Source: Paraburkholderia fungorum
Lineage (GTDB): Bacteria > Pseudomonadota > Gammaproteobacteria > Burkholderiales > Burkholderiaceae
Assembly: GCF_003610895.1 (NCBI RefSeq)
Contig: NZ_MCAS01000045.1
Coordinates: forward strand, 124,001 to 188,000
DNA: 64,000 bases
Direction: 5' to 3'
Shown piece by piece: positions 16,491 through 26,205 of the stretch (positions are counted from its first letter, which is position 1; each line of letters starts with the position of its first letter). The translations under genes and the position numbers were made by a program. The notes below the pieces were generated by a model that was given only the letters and a program-made list of their open reading frames with translations, ran no database searches and was not told the DNA's origin.

Positions 16491-17639
16491 CCTAGCGGCG
16501 CACCCCTGCGACTGTCAGGAACCATCGCCATACTTCAACCGGTCATCATGCGATGTGCCACTGGAGACCGCGGCAACATCTAATTGTGGCTGGCACTCAC
16601 TTATCCGAACTCTCAATCGATATCTCGCTGGCACATTGCGGACGAACGCTGTATCCACAAGACTAAAAGTCGATTTCCCCGGGCGATCTTTATTTTCGAT
16701 TGGAGCGTCGTTGTATGCGAAAGCGGAGATCAGCTCAACTGCGGCGATCGGATCCGTCGAAGTGTCTGTATGAGGCGGTCGCCTCGCAAGAAATACCAGC
16801 CGCCGATGCATGACAGGACCGGACTCATACAGCAGAGGCGCACCAGCGCGCAGAGATCGGAAAGTGAATCCATGACATTCCTCGTTGTCGTCATTGGCTT
16901 AAGCATCGATCGTTTCTACACCTGTATATACAACGATCTGTCATCTTAGTCCCTTTAGTGGCGGACGGACATCGAGTCCATCGGACGTGTTTCGCAGACC
17001 TACTCTCCTTTTATCCGGGCAAGGCAGATTGTTAAAAAGCGTAATCAGACGCAGTGGACCTGACGCGCCGAGCGCCGGTCGTGCTAATGGACAACTATCA
17101 GCCTCAAAGGGCTCCATTCACACGCGCTTAGACGCTGACCGCAGTGTGCGGGCTTTTGGCCAGCGATTCGGTGAAATCGCGACGCTGGATGACTGATCAA
17201 ACGTAGGTGCCGAGTGTACTCTTCGCGGAGGTTCGGAGCTTATGGGAGGCTTAGGAAAAGACGTCTATGAAGAAGAATTACCTCCACAAAAGATAATTTG
17301 CCTGTGGCCCAATTGGGATCGGGAGAAGCCGGCTGCGTTCATCCGTTTGACGACCGGATTTGGACCGCGCACGACATGACGATCTTCCAGAACGGTCAGG
17401 TTTCCGGTGGTCACGTGTGCGTTATCGAATACGTCACGCAACCACCCTCCTCGTCAAACAAATATCTTCTTGCAAATGGGAGACCATATAAGAGGTGTGT
17501 GTCGCGTATGGTGCCTAAAACCGGCGGTAGCCTATCCTGCAATACCGTGTTTTCAGTGCGTTTTTTGTCGCCTGGAGTAAACGTGTCACGCAGAGGTAGC
17601 GGCTTTCACGCAAATGACAGTTCAGGCCCTGTAGAAACG
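16491..17639. other. Long stretch without recognisable genes
   Basis: More than 1.1 kb with only short, unconvincing frames. It has lower GC than its surroundings and reads like decayed mobile DNA. A frame from about 17298 gives about 90 residues of possible protein with no family match and no ribosome binding site. Confidence 0.45.
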
Positions 17640-18300
17640 TTGCGTAACCCCGCGCGAAGAAATGGCGTAACGGTCGCCGTGAAAGCGTAAATGCCGTGCG
17701 CTTTCGGGCGCGCAAAAAATGCGTAACCCGTGCGTCATGCTCTCCCGTCTCGGGTTAAACCTCGTGCATACAAAGGTGCGTATCAATATGTGTACCTCGT
17801 GCGTATCAAGGTGCGTACCGGCGTGCGTCAAGGTGATCACTCAAGGCGCAAGCCGCGTGCGTTAAAAGTGCGCTTTGGCGGAACAATACGATGCGTTCCG
17901 ACTGCGTCGCGGAAAACGGGCGAAAGCCCATCGTCTGCGCGCGGCGGATACAGGACCTGCCCGGTGCGGTGCGTAACACAAGGCGCAAGGTGAGCGTGCT
18001 GTGTACGCAGAAATGGCGATCCGCTGGCAAACCTCACGCATTGAGGGTTCACAAGGATGTGCAAACCGGTTGCGTCAACGGCGGTGATGTTGCGGCGTCA
18101 AGGTGTCCGTGTTCAGCGGGAACGCAATGCGCAACGGCGGTGAATGGGAATGCGTCAGGGTGGAAACGTTGCGAGCGTACGACACGTGAAAAAAATGCGC
18201 TGTTCTCCTGGGTTCCCATGAGTTCCCCGGAGTTTCCACGGGGCCGCGCGGCGCAAAAGGACGGCGTTGACAGGTGCGTTACGCGTGAGCAGGATGGTGC
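17640..18300 (+). repeat. GTGCGT-rich direct repeats before the Stb/Tra-like module (candidate oriT or partition site)
   Basis: About twenty copies of a short word, [G/A/T]TGCGT followed by AA, CA or AT, are scattered mostly in the same orientation: for example 17641, 17719, 17730, 17777, 17799, 17811, 17823, 17857, 17968, 18070, 18150 and 18273. A few are reversed (TCACGC at 17607 and 18034). There is no open frame of substance. The position directly upstream of a small DNA-binding candidate and a ParA-type gene fits binding sites for that protein. Confidence 0.5.
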
Positions 18301-18336
18301 GCAGGCGGTGTGTACCGATGTGCGCTGGAGGTGGTG

Positions 18337-18837
18337 ATGCCTGTTGCCAGGATCTATACAAAATCGCAATGGAATGCGTTTGCCCGGACGCTCGATGCGC
18401 TGCCTGAAAAACCGGAGGCCGAACGTGGCTTGAGCGTTCGCGACGCGATGAAAGACATGCGTGGCCATATACGTACGGCACAGACAAAGGGCTACACGCT
18501 GGAGCAGATCTCGGAGCAGGCAAGACAGGCGGGCATCGATATCACGGCTGGAACGATCCGTTACGCGCTGCGTCCTGCGGGAAAAGGAAACAGCGCAGGA
18601 AATACGGCACGTCCGGCAGCAAAGACGCCTGCGCAGGGCACGGTTACGGCACTGTCCCGCGCACATGCGGTGGCGCAGGGCGGTGCGTCACGGGCGAACA
18701 GTCCGCGCGCAGAGGGACGCCCTGAGGGGCGCACTGAAGCGCGTCCGCATGGGGGAAAGGCAGAAGTTAAACCGCAACCCATGCCGGTGCAGGGTTCGCT
18801 CGCATTTGCGATCAAACCCGATACCGACGACCTGTAA
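18337..18837 (+). CDS. StbA/TraK-like small DNA-binding candidate
   Basis: A 166-residue protein after a good GGAGG. Residues 30-75 (GLSVRDAMKDMRGHIRTAQTKG, with YTLEQISEQARQAGIDI following and TIRYAL at the end) read as a helix-turn-helix of the kind seen in plasmid mobilisation and stability proteins. The rest is a basic, low-complexity tail rich in Ala, Arg and Gly. It heads a three-gene set whose second member is a ParA-type ATPase and whose third has a C-terminal membrane anchor, like StbABC of R388 or TraKLM of RP4. I infer that it binds the repeats upstream. Confidence 0.55.
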   Translation: MPVARIYTKSQWNAFARTLDALPEKPEAERGLSVRDAMKDMRGHIRTAQTKGYTLEQISEQARQAGIDITAGTIRYALRPAGKGNSAGNTARPAAKTPAQGTVTALSRAHAVAQGGASRANSPRAEGRPEGRTEARPHGGKAEVKPQPMPVQGSLAFAIKPDTDDL

Positions 18838-18846
18838 AGGACGGCA

Positions 18847-19539
18847 ATGGCAATGACCCTCAACCCCATCTATCTGGTAGGTGGCAGCAAAGGCGGTGTG
18901 GGCAAAAGCATCGTTGCGCTGGCGCTGACCGATCACCTGCAACGGCGCGATGCGAGCCTCGTACTGATCGAGACGGATACGTCAAATCCGGATGTCATGA
19001 AGGCGGTCCACGGCGAGATCGAATGTGCGGCGTTCGACCTTGACGAGGCGGATGGCTGGATTGGACTCGTCAACTATTGCGATGCGAAGCGCGATGCGGT
19101 GGTAATCGTCAATACGGCGGCGCGCAATCAGGCGGGCGTGGCGCGCTATGGCGCGACGCTGGCGAGCACACTCGACGAACTGGCGCGGCGGCTCGTCGTG
19201 TTCTGGGTCATCAACCGGCAGCGCGACAGTCTGGAATTGCTGCGTGAATTTGGTGCGACGTTTCCTGACGCGATGACCCACGTTGTGCGCAATGCCTACT
19301 TCGGCACGGCGGACAAGTTCACGCTCTATCAGGATTCGAACATCCGCAAGGGGATCGAAGCAAAGGGGAAGTCACTGGATTTTCCGGACCTTGCGGATCG
19401 CGTGGCCGATGATCTGCGCAGCCAGCGCCTGTCGGTGCGCAAGGCGGCAGAGACGCTGCCCATCGGGCAGCGTGCCGAACTGTTGCGCTGGCGCTCGCTC
19501 TATGACGCAATGTTTACCGGTGTCATCGCCGATGGCTGA
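18847..19539 (+). CDS. ParA/MinD-type ATPase (StbB/TraL/MobD-like)
   Basis: A 230-residue P-loop protein with the deviant Walker A GGSKGGVGKSIVALAL at residues 11-26, ETDTSNPD after strand 2, and VVIVNTAA as the Walker B strand. Such proteins (StbB, TraL, MobD) sit in plasmid transfer or stability operons rather than true parAB loci. AAGGA precedes the ATG. Its 3' end overlaps the next gene by 8 bases. Confidence 0.75.
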   Translation: MAMTLNPIYLVGGSKGGVGKSIVALALTDHLQRRDASLVLIETDTSNPDVMKAVHGEIECAAFDLDEADGWIGLVNYCDAKRDAVVIVNTAARNQAGVARYGATLASTLDELARRLVVFWVINRQRDSLELLREFGATFPDAMTHVVRNAYFGTADKFTLYQDSNIRKGIEAKGKSLDFPDLADRVADDLRSQRLSVRKAAETLPIGQRAELLRWRSLYDAMFTGVIADG

Positions 19540-20251
19540 CCGACTCTCGGGACTTGCGGCACACCCGCGACGTTCGGGACGCACGCGGCGTGCGCACCCG
19601 CCCGATCCGCTCGCGCGCCTGTTCCTCGATGTGTCGGGCGAAGTCCCGGACGACGCGAGCATCGCGCGCATGCGGCGCGTGTCGGCCGCATTGAACCTGC
19701 ACGATAACGATGCGCTGTGGTCGGTGCTCGCCGTACTCGAATACTATGCGCGGCTGTATGAGGTGATGCCGGATCGCATCAGGAAAGCGAGCGAGGGCAG
19801 CCTCGATGCGATGCGCGCCGAAGCGAGGGAAGCGACGGATGCACTGATGGCACAGCACCGCGATGCGCTCGCGCGCTGCAAGGAAACGATACAGCTTGCC
19901 GAGCACATGATCCACGAGCATGAGGAACGCTACCGGGCCGTTCTCGCGGGGCTGAACGAGGCCGCGCTCGATGCGCTGGTGGACCGCGCCGCTAACCGGA
20001 TCGCGCGTGCTGCGGGCAACCGTCTGGTGGGCGCGTTTGCCATCGCGGCACGTGAGCAGCGCGCGCGACTTGACGGGGCCGTTGCGGCTTTCGGGCGGGC
20101 AACGCAGGAAGCGGGGCGGCAGGCGCAAGCCGGGGCGCAAACACTGGAGCGCCGGTACTGGCGCGCGCTGAGGGCCACGCTGGCGCTCGGGCTAACAGTG
20201 CTGGCCGCTGCGGTAGCGATAGCTGTCTGGCTGGCCGCGTGGCGGGGATAA
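19532..20251 (+). CDS. Membrane-anchored partner of the ParA-like ATPase (StbC/TraM/MobE-like)
   Basis: A 239-residue protein. The middle (about residues 90-200) is long, charged and helical, probably coiled coil. The end is one strong hydrophobic segment (ALRATLALGLTVLAAAVAIA) closing with VWLAAWRG. A C-terminal anchor after a coiled coil, encoded just after a ParA-type ATPase, is the arrangement of TraM in RP4 and StbC/MobE in other plasmids. The start ATG overlaps the previous stop, so the two are coupled. Confidence 0.6.
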   Translation: MADRLSGLAAHPRRSGRTRRAHPPDPLARLFLDVSGEVPDDASIARMRRVSAALNLHDNDALWSVLAVLEYYARLYEVMPDRIRKASEGSLDAMRAEAREATDALMAQHRDALARCKETIQLAEHMIHEHEERYRAVLAGLNEAALDALVDRAANRIARAAGNRLVGAFAIAAREQRARLDGAVAAFGRATQEAGRQAQAGAQTLERRYWRALRATLALGLTVLAAAVAIAVWLAAWRG

Positions 20252-20312
20252 CAAACAGGTGCGACAGGCGCGAGAGGTGAAAAAAGGGGTTCCCGGTCTG
20301 TCGCGTGATGCG

Positions 20313-20552
20313 CTAGTGCATGGCGTTGCTCCGCGCGATGAATGCGCTGATGTCCATCAGCAGCCTGACCAGATCGTCGGCCTCCAGTGCCAGCATGGGA
20401 GACACGAAGCCCGTGTCGGTGGCCCGCGTGACAGCGATACGGAAATGCTCGCCGTTGCGGTATTCATCGTCAGTCACTTCAACCTGGGTTGTGAAAACGT
20501 GGCAGGAGTCGTCGTTGATCGCGATCACGATGACCTTGATGCATTGTTTCAT
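20313..20552 (-). CDS. Small hypothetical protein
   Basis: A 79-residue protein, MKQCIKVIVIAINDDSCHVF at the start and ALEADDLVRLLMDISAFIAR near the end. AGAGG lies 6 bases before the ATG. No family recognised. It lies between the Stb-like module and the ParB-like gene, on the strand of the latter, and is likely part of the same mobile backbone. Confidence 0.55.
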   Translation of the reverse strand: MKQCIKVIVIAINDDSCHVFTTQVEVTDDEYRNGEHFRIAVTRATDTGFVSPMLALEADDLVRLLMDISAFIARSNAMH

Positions 20553-20667
20553 GATTGCCTCTGTCCGGATATGCACGCCTGACGGCATGCGGGGAGTGAG
20601 GCGCAGTCCTGCCGGGCTGTGCCGGGTCAGTGGGTTCCACCGGACTGACCGGCGGAACCCACGCGGA

Positions 20668-23001
20668 TCACGCAGCGTTCTGCGTCATTGACGCGTCGTC
20701 AGGCGGCGTTGAGGTTGCGGCAGTTGGGAACGGCCACGCGGATAGCGCACCGTTGCGGTCTGTCGCGGCGTGCTCCTGTGTCCCGGTCGGGCCGCCCGCC
20801 CGCGACGGGGTTCCGGCGCCTTCGCCGGGTTCCGTGCCGTTGATGCGGTCGGGGCCGTGGCTGTTGCGTTGGTCATCGCCTTGCGCGTCGCCGTCCTGCT
20901 GCGCTTCGTCGCCGGTGTCACCTTCCTCGTCGTCGTCCTCGTCAGGCTCATGGGCCGCGCCATAGGAGCGCGCCGCGGGGACTTCACGGTCAGTGAGGAT
21001 TTCCGGTAACCATGCCGACTTCGCTAGTCGCAGTTCTGCGGCGGCTGCCGCATCGATTTTCTTCATCTTGCCGAGGTCGGCGGCGATCTTCGGTGACACA
21101 GCGCTGGCGACGACTTCCGCGATGCGCGCCTTGCTGACATGATCGAAATACGAGGCGCGCGTGGGCGTCCAGTACCGGGTCATGTCGAGGTTCAGCACGC
21201 TGGCAAGCGCATTGATGGCGTGAGGCTTTTCTTCTCCAGCAATGCCGTCGAGCAGGGTGCCGGTGCAGAAGGCGAGCAGGTCCAGCAGGGTTGTGCCGGG
21301 GTCCTGTTCAAGCAGCCACGGCAGCAGGTCCGCGCGCCGCGTGGGCAACTCGCGGCCCCAGCGCTCGCGCTGTGCCTCGATGACGCCCCACGCGGTGGTG
21401 GCGGGCAGGTCGTCCGCCGCGCCGAGCAGGTTCTCGCGGTTGCTGTTACAGGACAGTGCCAGCGCATGCGGCGCGAAGCCGATCCCATACCGCTCCGGAA
21501 AGACTCCCGGAATCACGCGGTGCAGGAGGGCGGCGAGTGCGACGCACGGCTGCGCGATGAGTTCCGCATGAACGGCTGCGGTACGGTGCGCGGTCAGGCG
21601 CTGGCAGAGCTTCGCGCTGTGAACTGGCTTTTCCTTCTGCGCTGGTTGTACTGCCGTGTCCGGTTCACTGTCCGCTTCCGGCGTGCCGGTCACGGTCGCG
21701 CCCGCCGCATCGAGTGCCGCGCTGTTCTCGCGGCGCACCAGACCCCGTTCCACCTCCAGTTCGCCCTGCGGGCTCAGGATCACGAATGCACCCGCCTCGG
21801 CCATCTGCTGAACCTCCCATGTCAGCACGCCGCTTTCGAGCGCGATGAGGGCGGCGTTCACCCGTTCGATTTCGGTTTCGAGCCGTTCGGCTTCCTCGTA
21901 GGCGTTTTCGTCGTCCTCCCCGAGGGCGTCAAACTTTTCGGCCAGTTCGTCCTGCTGTGCGGTGAGCGCGTCCATCTCCCGCTGTTCGTCGTCGGTGAGG
22001 GCGCGCTGCACCGGTTGCAGCCTGCCGTAGCGGTTCAGTTCGAACACGTCCCGTTCGATACGCGTTTCGGTCCAGCCCCAACCTTCGGCACGGACTTCTT
22101 CGGCTGCGACATCGAGTTTCGCGGCGGCGAGACGTTGCAGCAGTTCGGCGTCGGCAATGTATCCGGCGTTTTCATCGTCGCTGAAGAGGTCACGTCTCAC
22201 ATAACCTCCCGCTGCTTCATAGGCGTCCAGCCCCACGAAGCGCACCAGACGGCTGCGGCTCGCGTCAATCTCGGTACGCGTGATCGCCTGCCGCAGATAG
22301 TTGGGCTGGCGTTGCCACTCGTTTGCATCGCACCAGATGCGCTCCTGCGTTTCGTGATCATCGGTGAGCGCGAGCGCCGAAAGCTGGTCGAGCGTGATGG
22401 CGTCCTCGCGTAGGAGAGCAAGCAGCTTCGGAGAGGCGCTGGCGAGCTTCATGCGTCGTTTGATCGTGATCGGCGCGGCCGAGAAAAGCGCGGCAATGTA
22501 ATCGACGCTGCGACCTTCTTCGGCCAGCATCCGGTAGGCGCGCAGCACGTCGAACGGGTCGAGTCCTTCGCGTTCGCTGTTCTCGATCAGCGAAATGGCG
22601 AGGGCTTCGCCTTCGCTGACGATGCGCACCGGGACGGGATGATCGGCGGCGATGTGTTTCTGCTCGAACAGCAGGTCGAGTGCGGCCTGTCGGCGCTGAC
22701 CGGCACAGACGCCAAGCTTGCGATGTTTGCCTCGCGAGCCCTTTATTTCGTGAACAATGAGGTTCTGCAGCAGCCCTTTTGCCCTGATGTTCGTGGCGAG
22801 CGAGTCAATGCCCGATAGCGGTTTCGTACGGGCATTGAGCGGTGAGCGCCGCAGGGCGGAATACGGCACGGTCACGACCGGCTGCTCGTTGCCGAAACTG
22901 GTTTCGAGCAGCGGCGCAGCGTTGGCCGTCGCGTCTGTGACGGTGTCGGCTTCGACGGCGTTTGCGGCGTCGTTCATTTGCGTGTTGACTTTGGCTTGCA
23001 T
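20668..23001 (-). CDS. Large ParB/Spo0J/RepB-like nuclease-fold protein
   Basis: A 777-residue protein. The ParB N-terminal domain starts near residue 43: VPYSALRRSPLNARTKP, then GLLQNLIVHE, then the CAGQRRQAALDLL box and ISLIENSEREGLDPFDVLRAY. A helix-turn-helix follows at about 160-190 (YIAALFSAAPITIKRRMKLA). The C-terminal 500 residues are acidic and low in known motifs, ending in an Asp/Glu-rich, disordered tail. Long ParB-like proteins of this shape are typical of integrative elements and large plasmids. GGAG precedes the ATG at 23001. DNA binding or partition of the element is the likely role. Confidence 0.85.
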   Translation of the reverse strand: MQAKVNTQMNDAANAVEADTVTDATANAAPLLETSFGNEQPVVTVPYSALRRSPLNARTKPLSGIDSLATNIRAKGLLQNLIVHEIKGSRGKHRKLGVCAGQRRQAALDLLFEQKHIAADHPVPVRIVSEGEALAISLIENSEREGLDPFDVLRAYRMLAEEGRSVDYIAALFSAAPITIKRRMKLASASPKLLALLREDAITLDQLSALALTDDHETQERIWCDANEWQRQPNYLRQAITRTEIDASRSRLVRFVGLDAYEAAGGYVRRDLFSDDENAGYIADAELLQRLAAAKLDVAAEEVRAEGWGWTETRIERDVFELNRYGRLQPVQRALTDDEQREMDALTAQQDELAEKFDALGEDDENAYEEAERLETEIERVNAALIALESGVLTWEVQQMAEAGAFVILSPQGELEVERGLVRRENSAALDAAGATVTGTPEADSEPDTAVQPAQKEKPVHSAKLCQRLTAHRTAAVHAELIAQPCVALAALLHRVIPGVFPERYGIGFAPHALALSCNSNRENLLGAADDLPATTAWGVIEAQRERWGRELPTRRADLLPWLLEQDPGTTLLDLLAFCTGTLLDGIAGEEKPHAINALASVLNLDMTRYWTPTRASYFDHVSKARIAEVVASAVSPKIAADLGKMKKIDAAAAAELRLAKSAWLPEILTDREVPAARSYGAAHEPDEDDDEEGDTGDEAQQDGDAQGDDQRNSHGPDRINGTEPGEGAGTPSRAGGPTGTQEHAATDRNGALSAWPFPTAATSTPPDDASMTQNAA

Positions 23002-23133
23002 GATTTACTCCAGATATAAAAAGGAAGGTTTCGGGTCACGGTGCTGCGGAATATCGTCAGGACTGGACCCGGATAGGAGTCCTGACGGAGTGAACCGGAA
23101 TCGGGTGGCGATGGGCTGCCACCCGTGCCGTGG

Positions 23134-23967
23134 TTACGCCTTCATCTGGCGCATCGCTTCCGCGAGCATCCACAGCGCGCGGTTCAGTTTCACGTTCTGG
23201 TCGATGCCGGTGATGGGGCGGGTGGACATGGAGCGTCCGCTGCGCGAGCGTCCGTGGAGGCCACCCTTGGTTAGCGATTCCTGAATCCGGTTAAAAACGG
23301 TCCAGAGATCGTCGCGGCGGTCCTCAAAGCGGCGCACGTTCAGAAGCTGGCTTTCGGTGATGGGGGCGGGCGCTTCCGCGTCGGTAGGGTCGTAGCGCAG
23401 CGCGAGGGCGGAGCGGGCGAGCGCCTGCTGTTCGTCGCGGGTGAGCGTCACGGCGCGCATGCCGTCCTTCTGTTCGCGGATCAGGTCGAATCCGTCGAGC
23501 ACATCGAACGCGCCGTTGATGACGTTCTGCACAATGGAGCCCTTGTGGGGAACGCGTATTTCGCCGACGGTTTCGCCCGCGACCATGCCGTTCTGGCAAA
23601 CAAATCTGTAGACACCACCGAGCATTTGATAGCTGCTGGTGCCATCGTGCGAATTGAGCAGGATGATCTCGTTGACGTCCTCGCCGGTAATCTCGTTCGC
23701 AGGGCGCATGCGGATCAGATGTTTTGTGAACTCGCGCTTGTCCTGATCGCGCACGCGGGTCTGGCAGACCATGAACGGCTGGAAGCCTTCGTTGCGCAGG
23801 CCGCGCAGCACGTCGATGGTGGGGATGTAGGTGTAGCGCTCGGAGCGGCTTTGATGCTTGCCGTCCGCGAAGATGGACGGGGCGACGCGGCGGATCTGGT
23901 CATCCGACAGGGGCGAGTCGGAGCGGAGCATCGGCGAGCCGTAACGGAAAGAGGAAGCGAGTTGCAT
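23134..23967 (-). CDS. DUF932 protein
   Basis: A 277-residue protein of the DUF932 family, common on plasmids, prophages and integrative elements: RYTYIPTIDVLRGLRNEGFQ, then HLIRMRP, EIILLNSHDGTSSYQMLGGV, RFVCQNGMVAG and HKGSIV. The function is unknown; an antirestriction or replication-linked role has been guessed for some relatives. The start is the ATG with GGAG 6 bases upstream. It lies 132 bases upstream of the ParB-like gene on the same strand. Confidence 0.8.
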   Translation of the reverse strand: MQLASSFRYGSPMLRSDSPLSDDQIRRVAPSIFADGKHQSRSERYTYIPTIDVLRGLRNEGFQPFMVCQTRVRDQDKREFTKHLIRMRPANEITGEDVNEIILLNSHDGTSSYQMLGGVYRFVCQNGMVAGETVGEIRVPHKGSIVQNVINGAFDVLDGFDLIREQKDGMRAVTLTRDEQQALARSALALRYDPTDAEAPAPITESQLLNVRRFEDRRDDLWTVFNRIQESLTKGGLHGRSRSGRSMSTRPITGIDQNVKLNRALWMLAEAMRQMKA

Positions 23968-24083
23968 GGCACTCTCCACAACAAAAAAGGTTGATCGGTG
24001 TTGCGCTGACCGGGCTCCAAGATTCCGCCCCGTTGTAGGGGTTGGGCTCGTCCTGGTGGAACCCGGGGGTTGGCTTTATCGCC

Positions 24084-24250
24084 GCCAGTCTCCTGAGTTC
24101 GCGCCCGTGCGACTCAAGGAGCCGGTGGCGGGCAAACGTCAAGGAAAAAAGGCGAGGGAGGGGTGCGGGCAACACGGTCCCTCGCCCCTTGACGTTTGCC
24201 CGCCATCGGCTACGGTCGCGGGTTGTCGGGCGGGAACACAGGAGACTGGT
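24084..24250. repeat. Long imperfect inverted repeat (hairpin)
   Basis: The left arm, 24084-24158, and the right arm, 24180-24250, are reverse complements with gaps. The inner part GGCGGGCAAACGTCAAGG (24127-24144) pairs perfectly with 24187-24204. The outer part CCAGTCTCCTG.GTTC.CGCCCG (from 24085) pairs with 24226-24249. Each arm is about 65-75 bases, so single-stranded DNA or RNA would fold into a long hairpin. There is no T-run, so it is not a plain terminator. Confidence 0.65.
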
Positions 24251-24700
24251 GGATGCGAAGCGTCGGGTTTGACCGGGATGAGCCGCCGCGCGGCGAGCGC
24301 GAATGTGGAGGCCGCGTGCGGCCTTCACCTGACTGGGGGTAAAGGTGTTGGTTGTCGGGGGCTGAGGGTTTGCGCCAGGGATTGAAGCCCGGGAGGGCCG
24401 GGACGCCGCCGGCGGCCTGGTGCGAAGCACGAAAGCCCGCCCGCAGCGCAGCGTGGGGGCGCCCGGAGAGGGCTTCAGGACTGCGATGACACAGCCTGCT
24501 GCACCGAACTACTGACACTGGCCGTTGAGGACAACGCCATGACAGGCGGTGGCGACGTCAGGCTGGACACGCCCCTTGCGGCGAGGTCTTCAAGGTATGC
24601 ACGACGGATAGCCTATGCCCACGCCGGTACCTGCCGGCAGCACCGGCATCGCCCACATCGTTGCTAGAATGCCGGACTTGAGAACAGACCGTTATGACCG

Positions 24701-24985
24701 ATGCCTTTGCCAGCCGATGTTGAACTGCTCGCGGGTTTGAGCATGAATGACCGGGATGCCACATCGAAGCCGCATGGCCCCGCACCCGGGCGTTCACGAA
24801 CCAGCGCGTTCACCGGATCGCGCATCACGTTCCGGGGCCACGAACTCGTGGTGGTCGAGATTGGACCCTTCGCGCATGCGCAGGGCGCCACCGTGACATT
24901 TCGCGCGCGATCGGTGGGCGCGCAGGCCGTACGGGTGGGCGCGATCATCGAGACGCGCTGGGGCCTTTGCGAAGTAGTGGCCTGA
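24701..24985 (+). CDS. Small hypothetical protein
   Basis: Up to 94 residues. The C-terminal part (SRITFRGHELVVVEIGPFAH, then GATVTFRARSVGAQ) is well-formed beta-strand sequence with Burkholderia codon use; the N-terminal 35 residues are less convincing, so an internal start (ATG 24743) is possible. No family recognised. Confidence 0.4.
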   Translation: MPLPADVELLAGLSMNDRDATSKPHGPAPGRSRTSAFTGSRITFRGHELVVVEIGPFAHAQGATVTFRARSVGAQAVRVGAIIETRWGLCEVVA

Positions 24986-25394
24986 ACAGTGAGCAGACCG
25001 GAGATCCCACGCCGACTGCTCACGCGTGCACACGGATGCGGCCTAGAGCGACCGACCTGGTTCGCGCGCTGGCGCAGATCCTTGCGGCGTTCGGGCAGAT
25101 GGTGATGACGTCTTTGACGCTCGAGGTTTAGCAGATCGGGAACCAGACGCATCGCCCGCACGGGTGTGAGCTATCGGGAGGGCTGTGCGAAGCGCAGCCC
25201 GTGTGCGAGACGGGTTTTCCTGACCCGCGCCCAGGCAGGAAGCTGGACGAGATCGGTCGGTGTCGACCATGCTCATGCTGGAGGTGCCGCTGTTCTCCCC
25301 GGTGTTGCCCGGCCGTTGCACGGGAGTTTCACGCCGGGCACGACGCCCTGTGAATTCCCCTGCGCCACGACGAAGCAGCATTGGGGGCTTCCTG
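24986..25394. other. Stretch between a small gene and the SET-domain gene
   Basis: No gene supported. Open frames on both strands read like shuffled sequence. Confidence 0.4.
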
Positions 25395-26027
25395 CTATGC
25401 GTCGATCAGTGTGTCCGCGATAGTCGTTCGAATGTGGATTGCGGCTCGTGCTGTCACGTCCGCATCCACACTGCCCTCGACCACCCTACGGTCAGGCGCT
25501 GAAATATGCTCTTTCCCTGACTGCCTTCCCCGTTTGGCCAGCATGGTTCCCCGGCAGTCCGGCGCGCCGCAGTGGCAGGCGTACCGCTCCCGAAGCTGAC
25601 GGGTGTGCCGTCCTTCCACGAAGAGCGCATAGTCGATGCTCAGTTCTTTGCCGGCCGGCACTGGCTCCACAGTGCGAATGAAGATCCGGCCATCGCGGTC
25701 CTCGGCTTCGCAGTTGGGGCGACATGCATGGTTGATCCATCTAGCACTGTTACCGCCGATTGCCCCGTCGATGACGGTACCGTTACCGACATCGAAGTAG
25801 AAGGTGTGATCCGGCTGTGCGGGATCGCGCGGGTGACGGAGCACGGCCTCGCCCCAGGAGATCCGTTCGCCCAGGTACTCGCAGACGAGTTCGCCGGCCA
25901 CAAGCGCGCAGGTCGCGAACACCCCTTTGCCGTGAACGGGCGACCGCCGCACAGTAATCCGGCAGCGATGACGCAGGACATTGGCAGGTTTCAACGAGAA
26001 GGCATCAGGGGCGTTCATTAGCGGCAT
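25395..26027 (-). CDS. SET-domain protein (lysine methyltransferase-like)
   Basis: A 210-residue protein with a nearly whole SET domain: RRSPVHGKGVFA (SAM-binding GxG), ELVCEYLGERISW, then NSARWINHACRPNCEA (the knot-forming NHxCxPN motif), ELSIDYAL (catalytic Tyr) and a post-SET zinc motif YACHCGAPDCRGTM. All signature residues are kept. SET proteins are mainly eukaryotic lysine methyltransferases; in bacteria they are spread by transfer and act on few known substrates. The start is uncertain: ATG 26027 or 26018. No partner gene is evident. Confidence 0.85.
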   Translation of the reverse strand: MPLMNAPDAFSLKPANVLRHRCRITVRRSPVHGKGVFATCALVAGELVCEYLGERISWGEAVLRHPRDPAQPDHTFYFDVGNGTVIDGAIGGNSARWINHACRPNCEAEDRDGRIFIRTVEPVPAGKELSIDYALFVEGRHTRQLRERYACHCGAPDCRGTMLAKRGRQSGKEHISAPDRRVVEGSVDADVTARAAIHIRTTIADTLIDA

Positions 26028-26205
26028 CGTCGATACGGTTGCGGGGGCCGACGTAATCGACCCGCGGAAGGAACATAGATTGCACGACCGAAATTTCCGT
26101 TGCAACCGGTGCAGCGCGTTAGCTACGTCAACGCCGACGATGGCAGGGGAAACAGCTGTGTGGCGTGAACCGGGCTGCGAAACAGTTGCGTCTGGCCGGG
26201 AAGCG

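Noticed and set aside
17640..18300. CRISPR array
   Set aside because: The repeated word is only 6-8 bases, spacing is irregular and there are no cas genes.
21139..22413. 424-residue frame antisense to the ParB-like gene
   Set aside because: No motif and no start signal; ParB domain on the other strand is clear.
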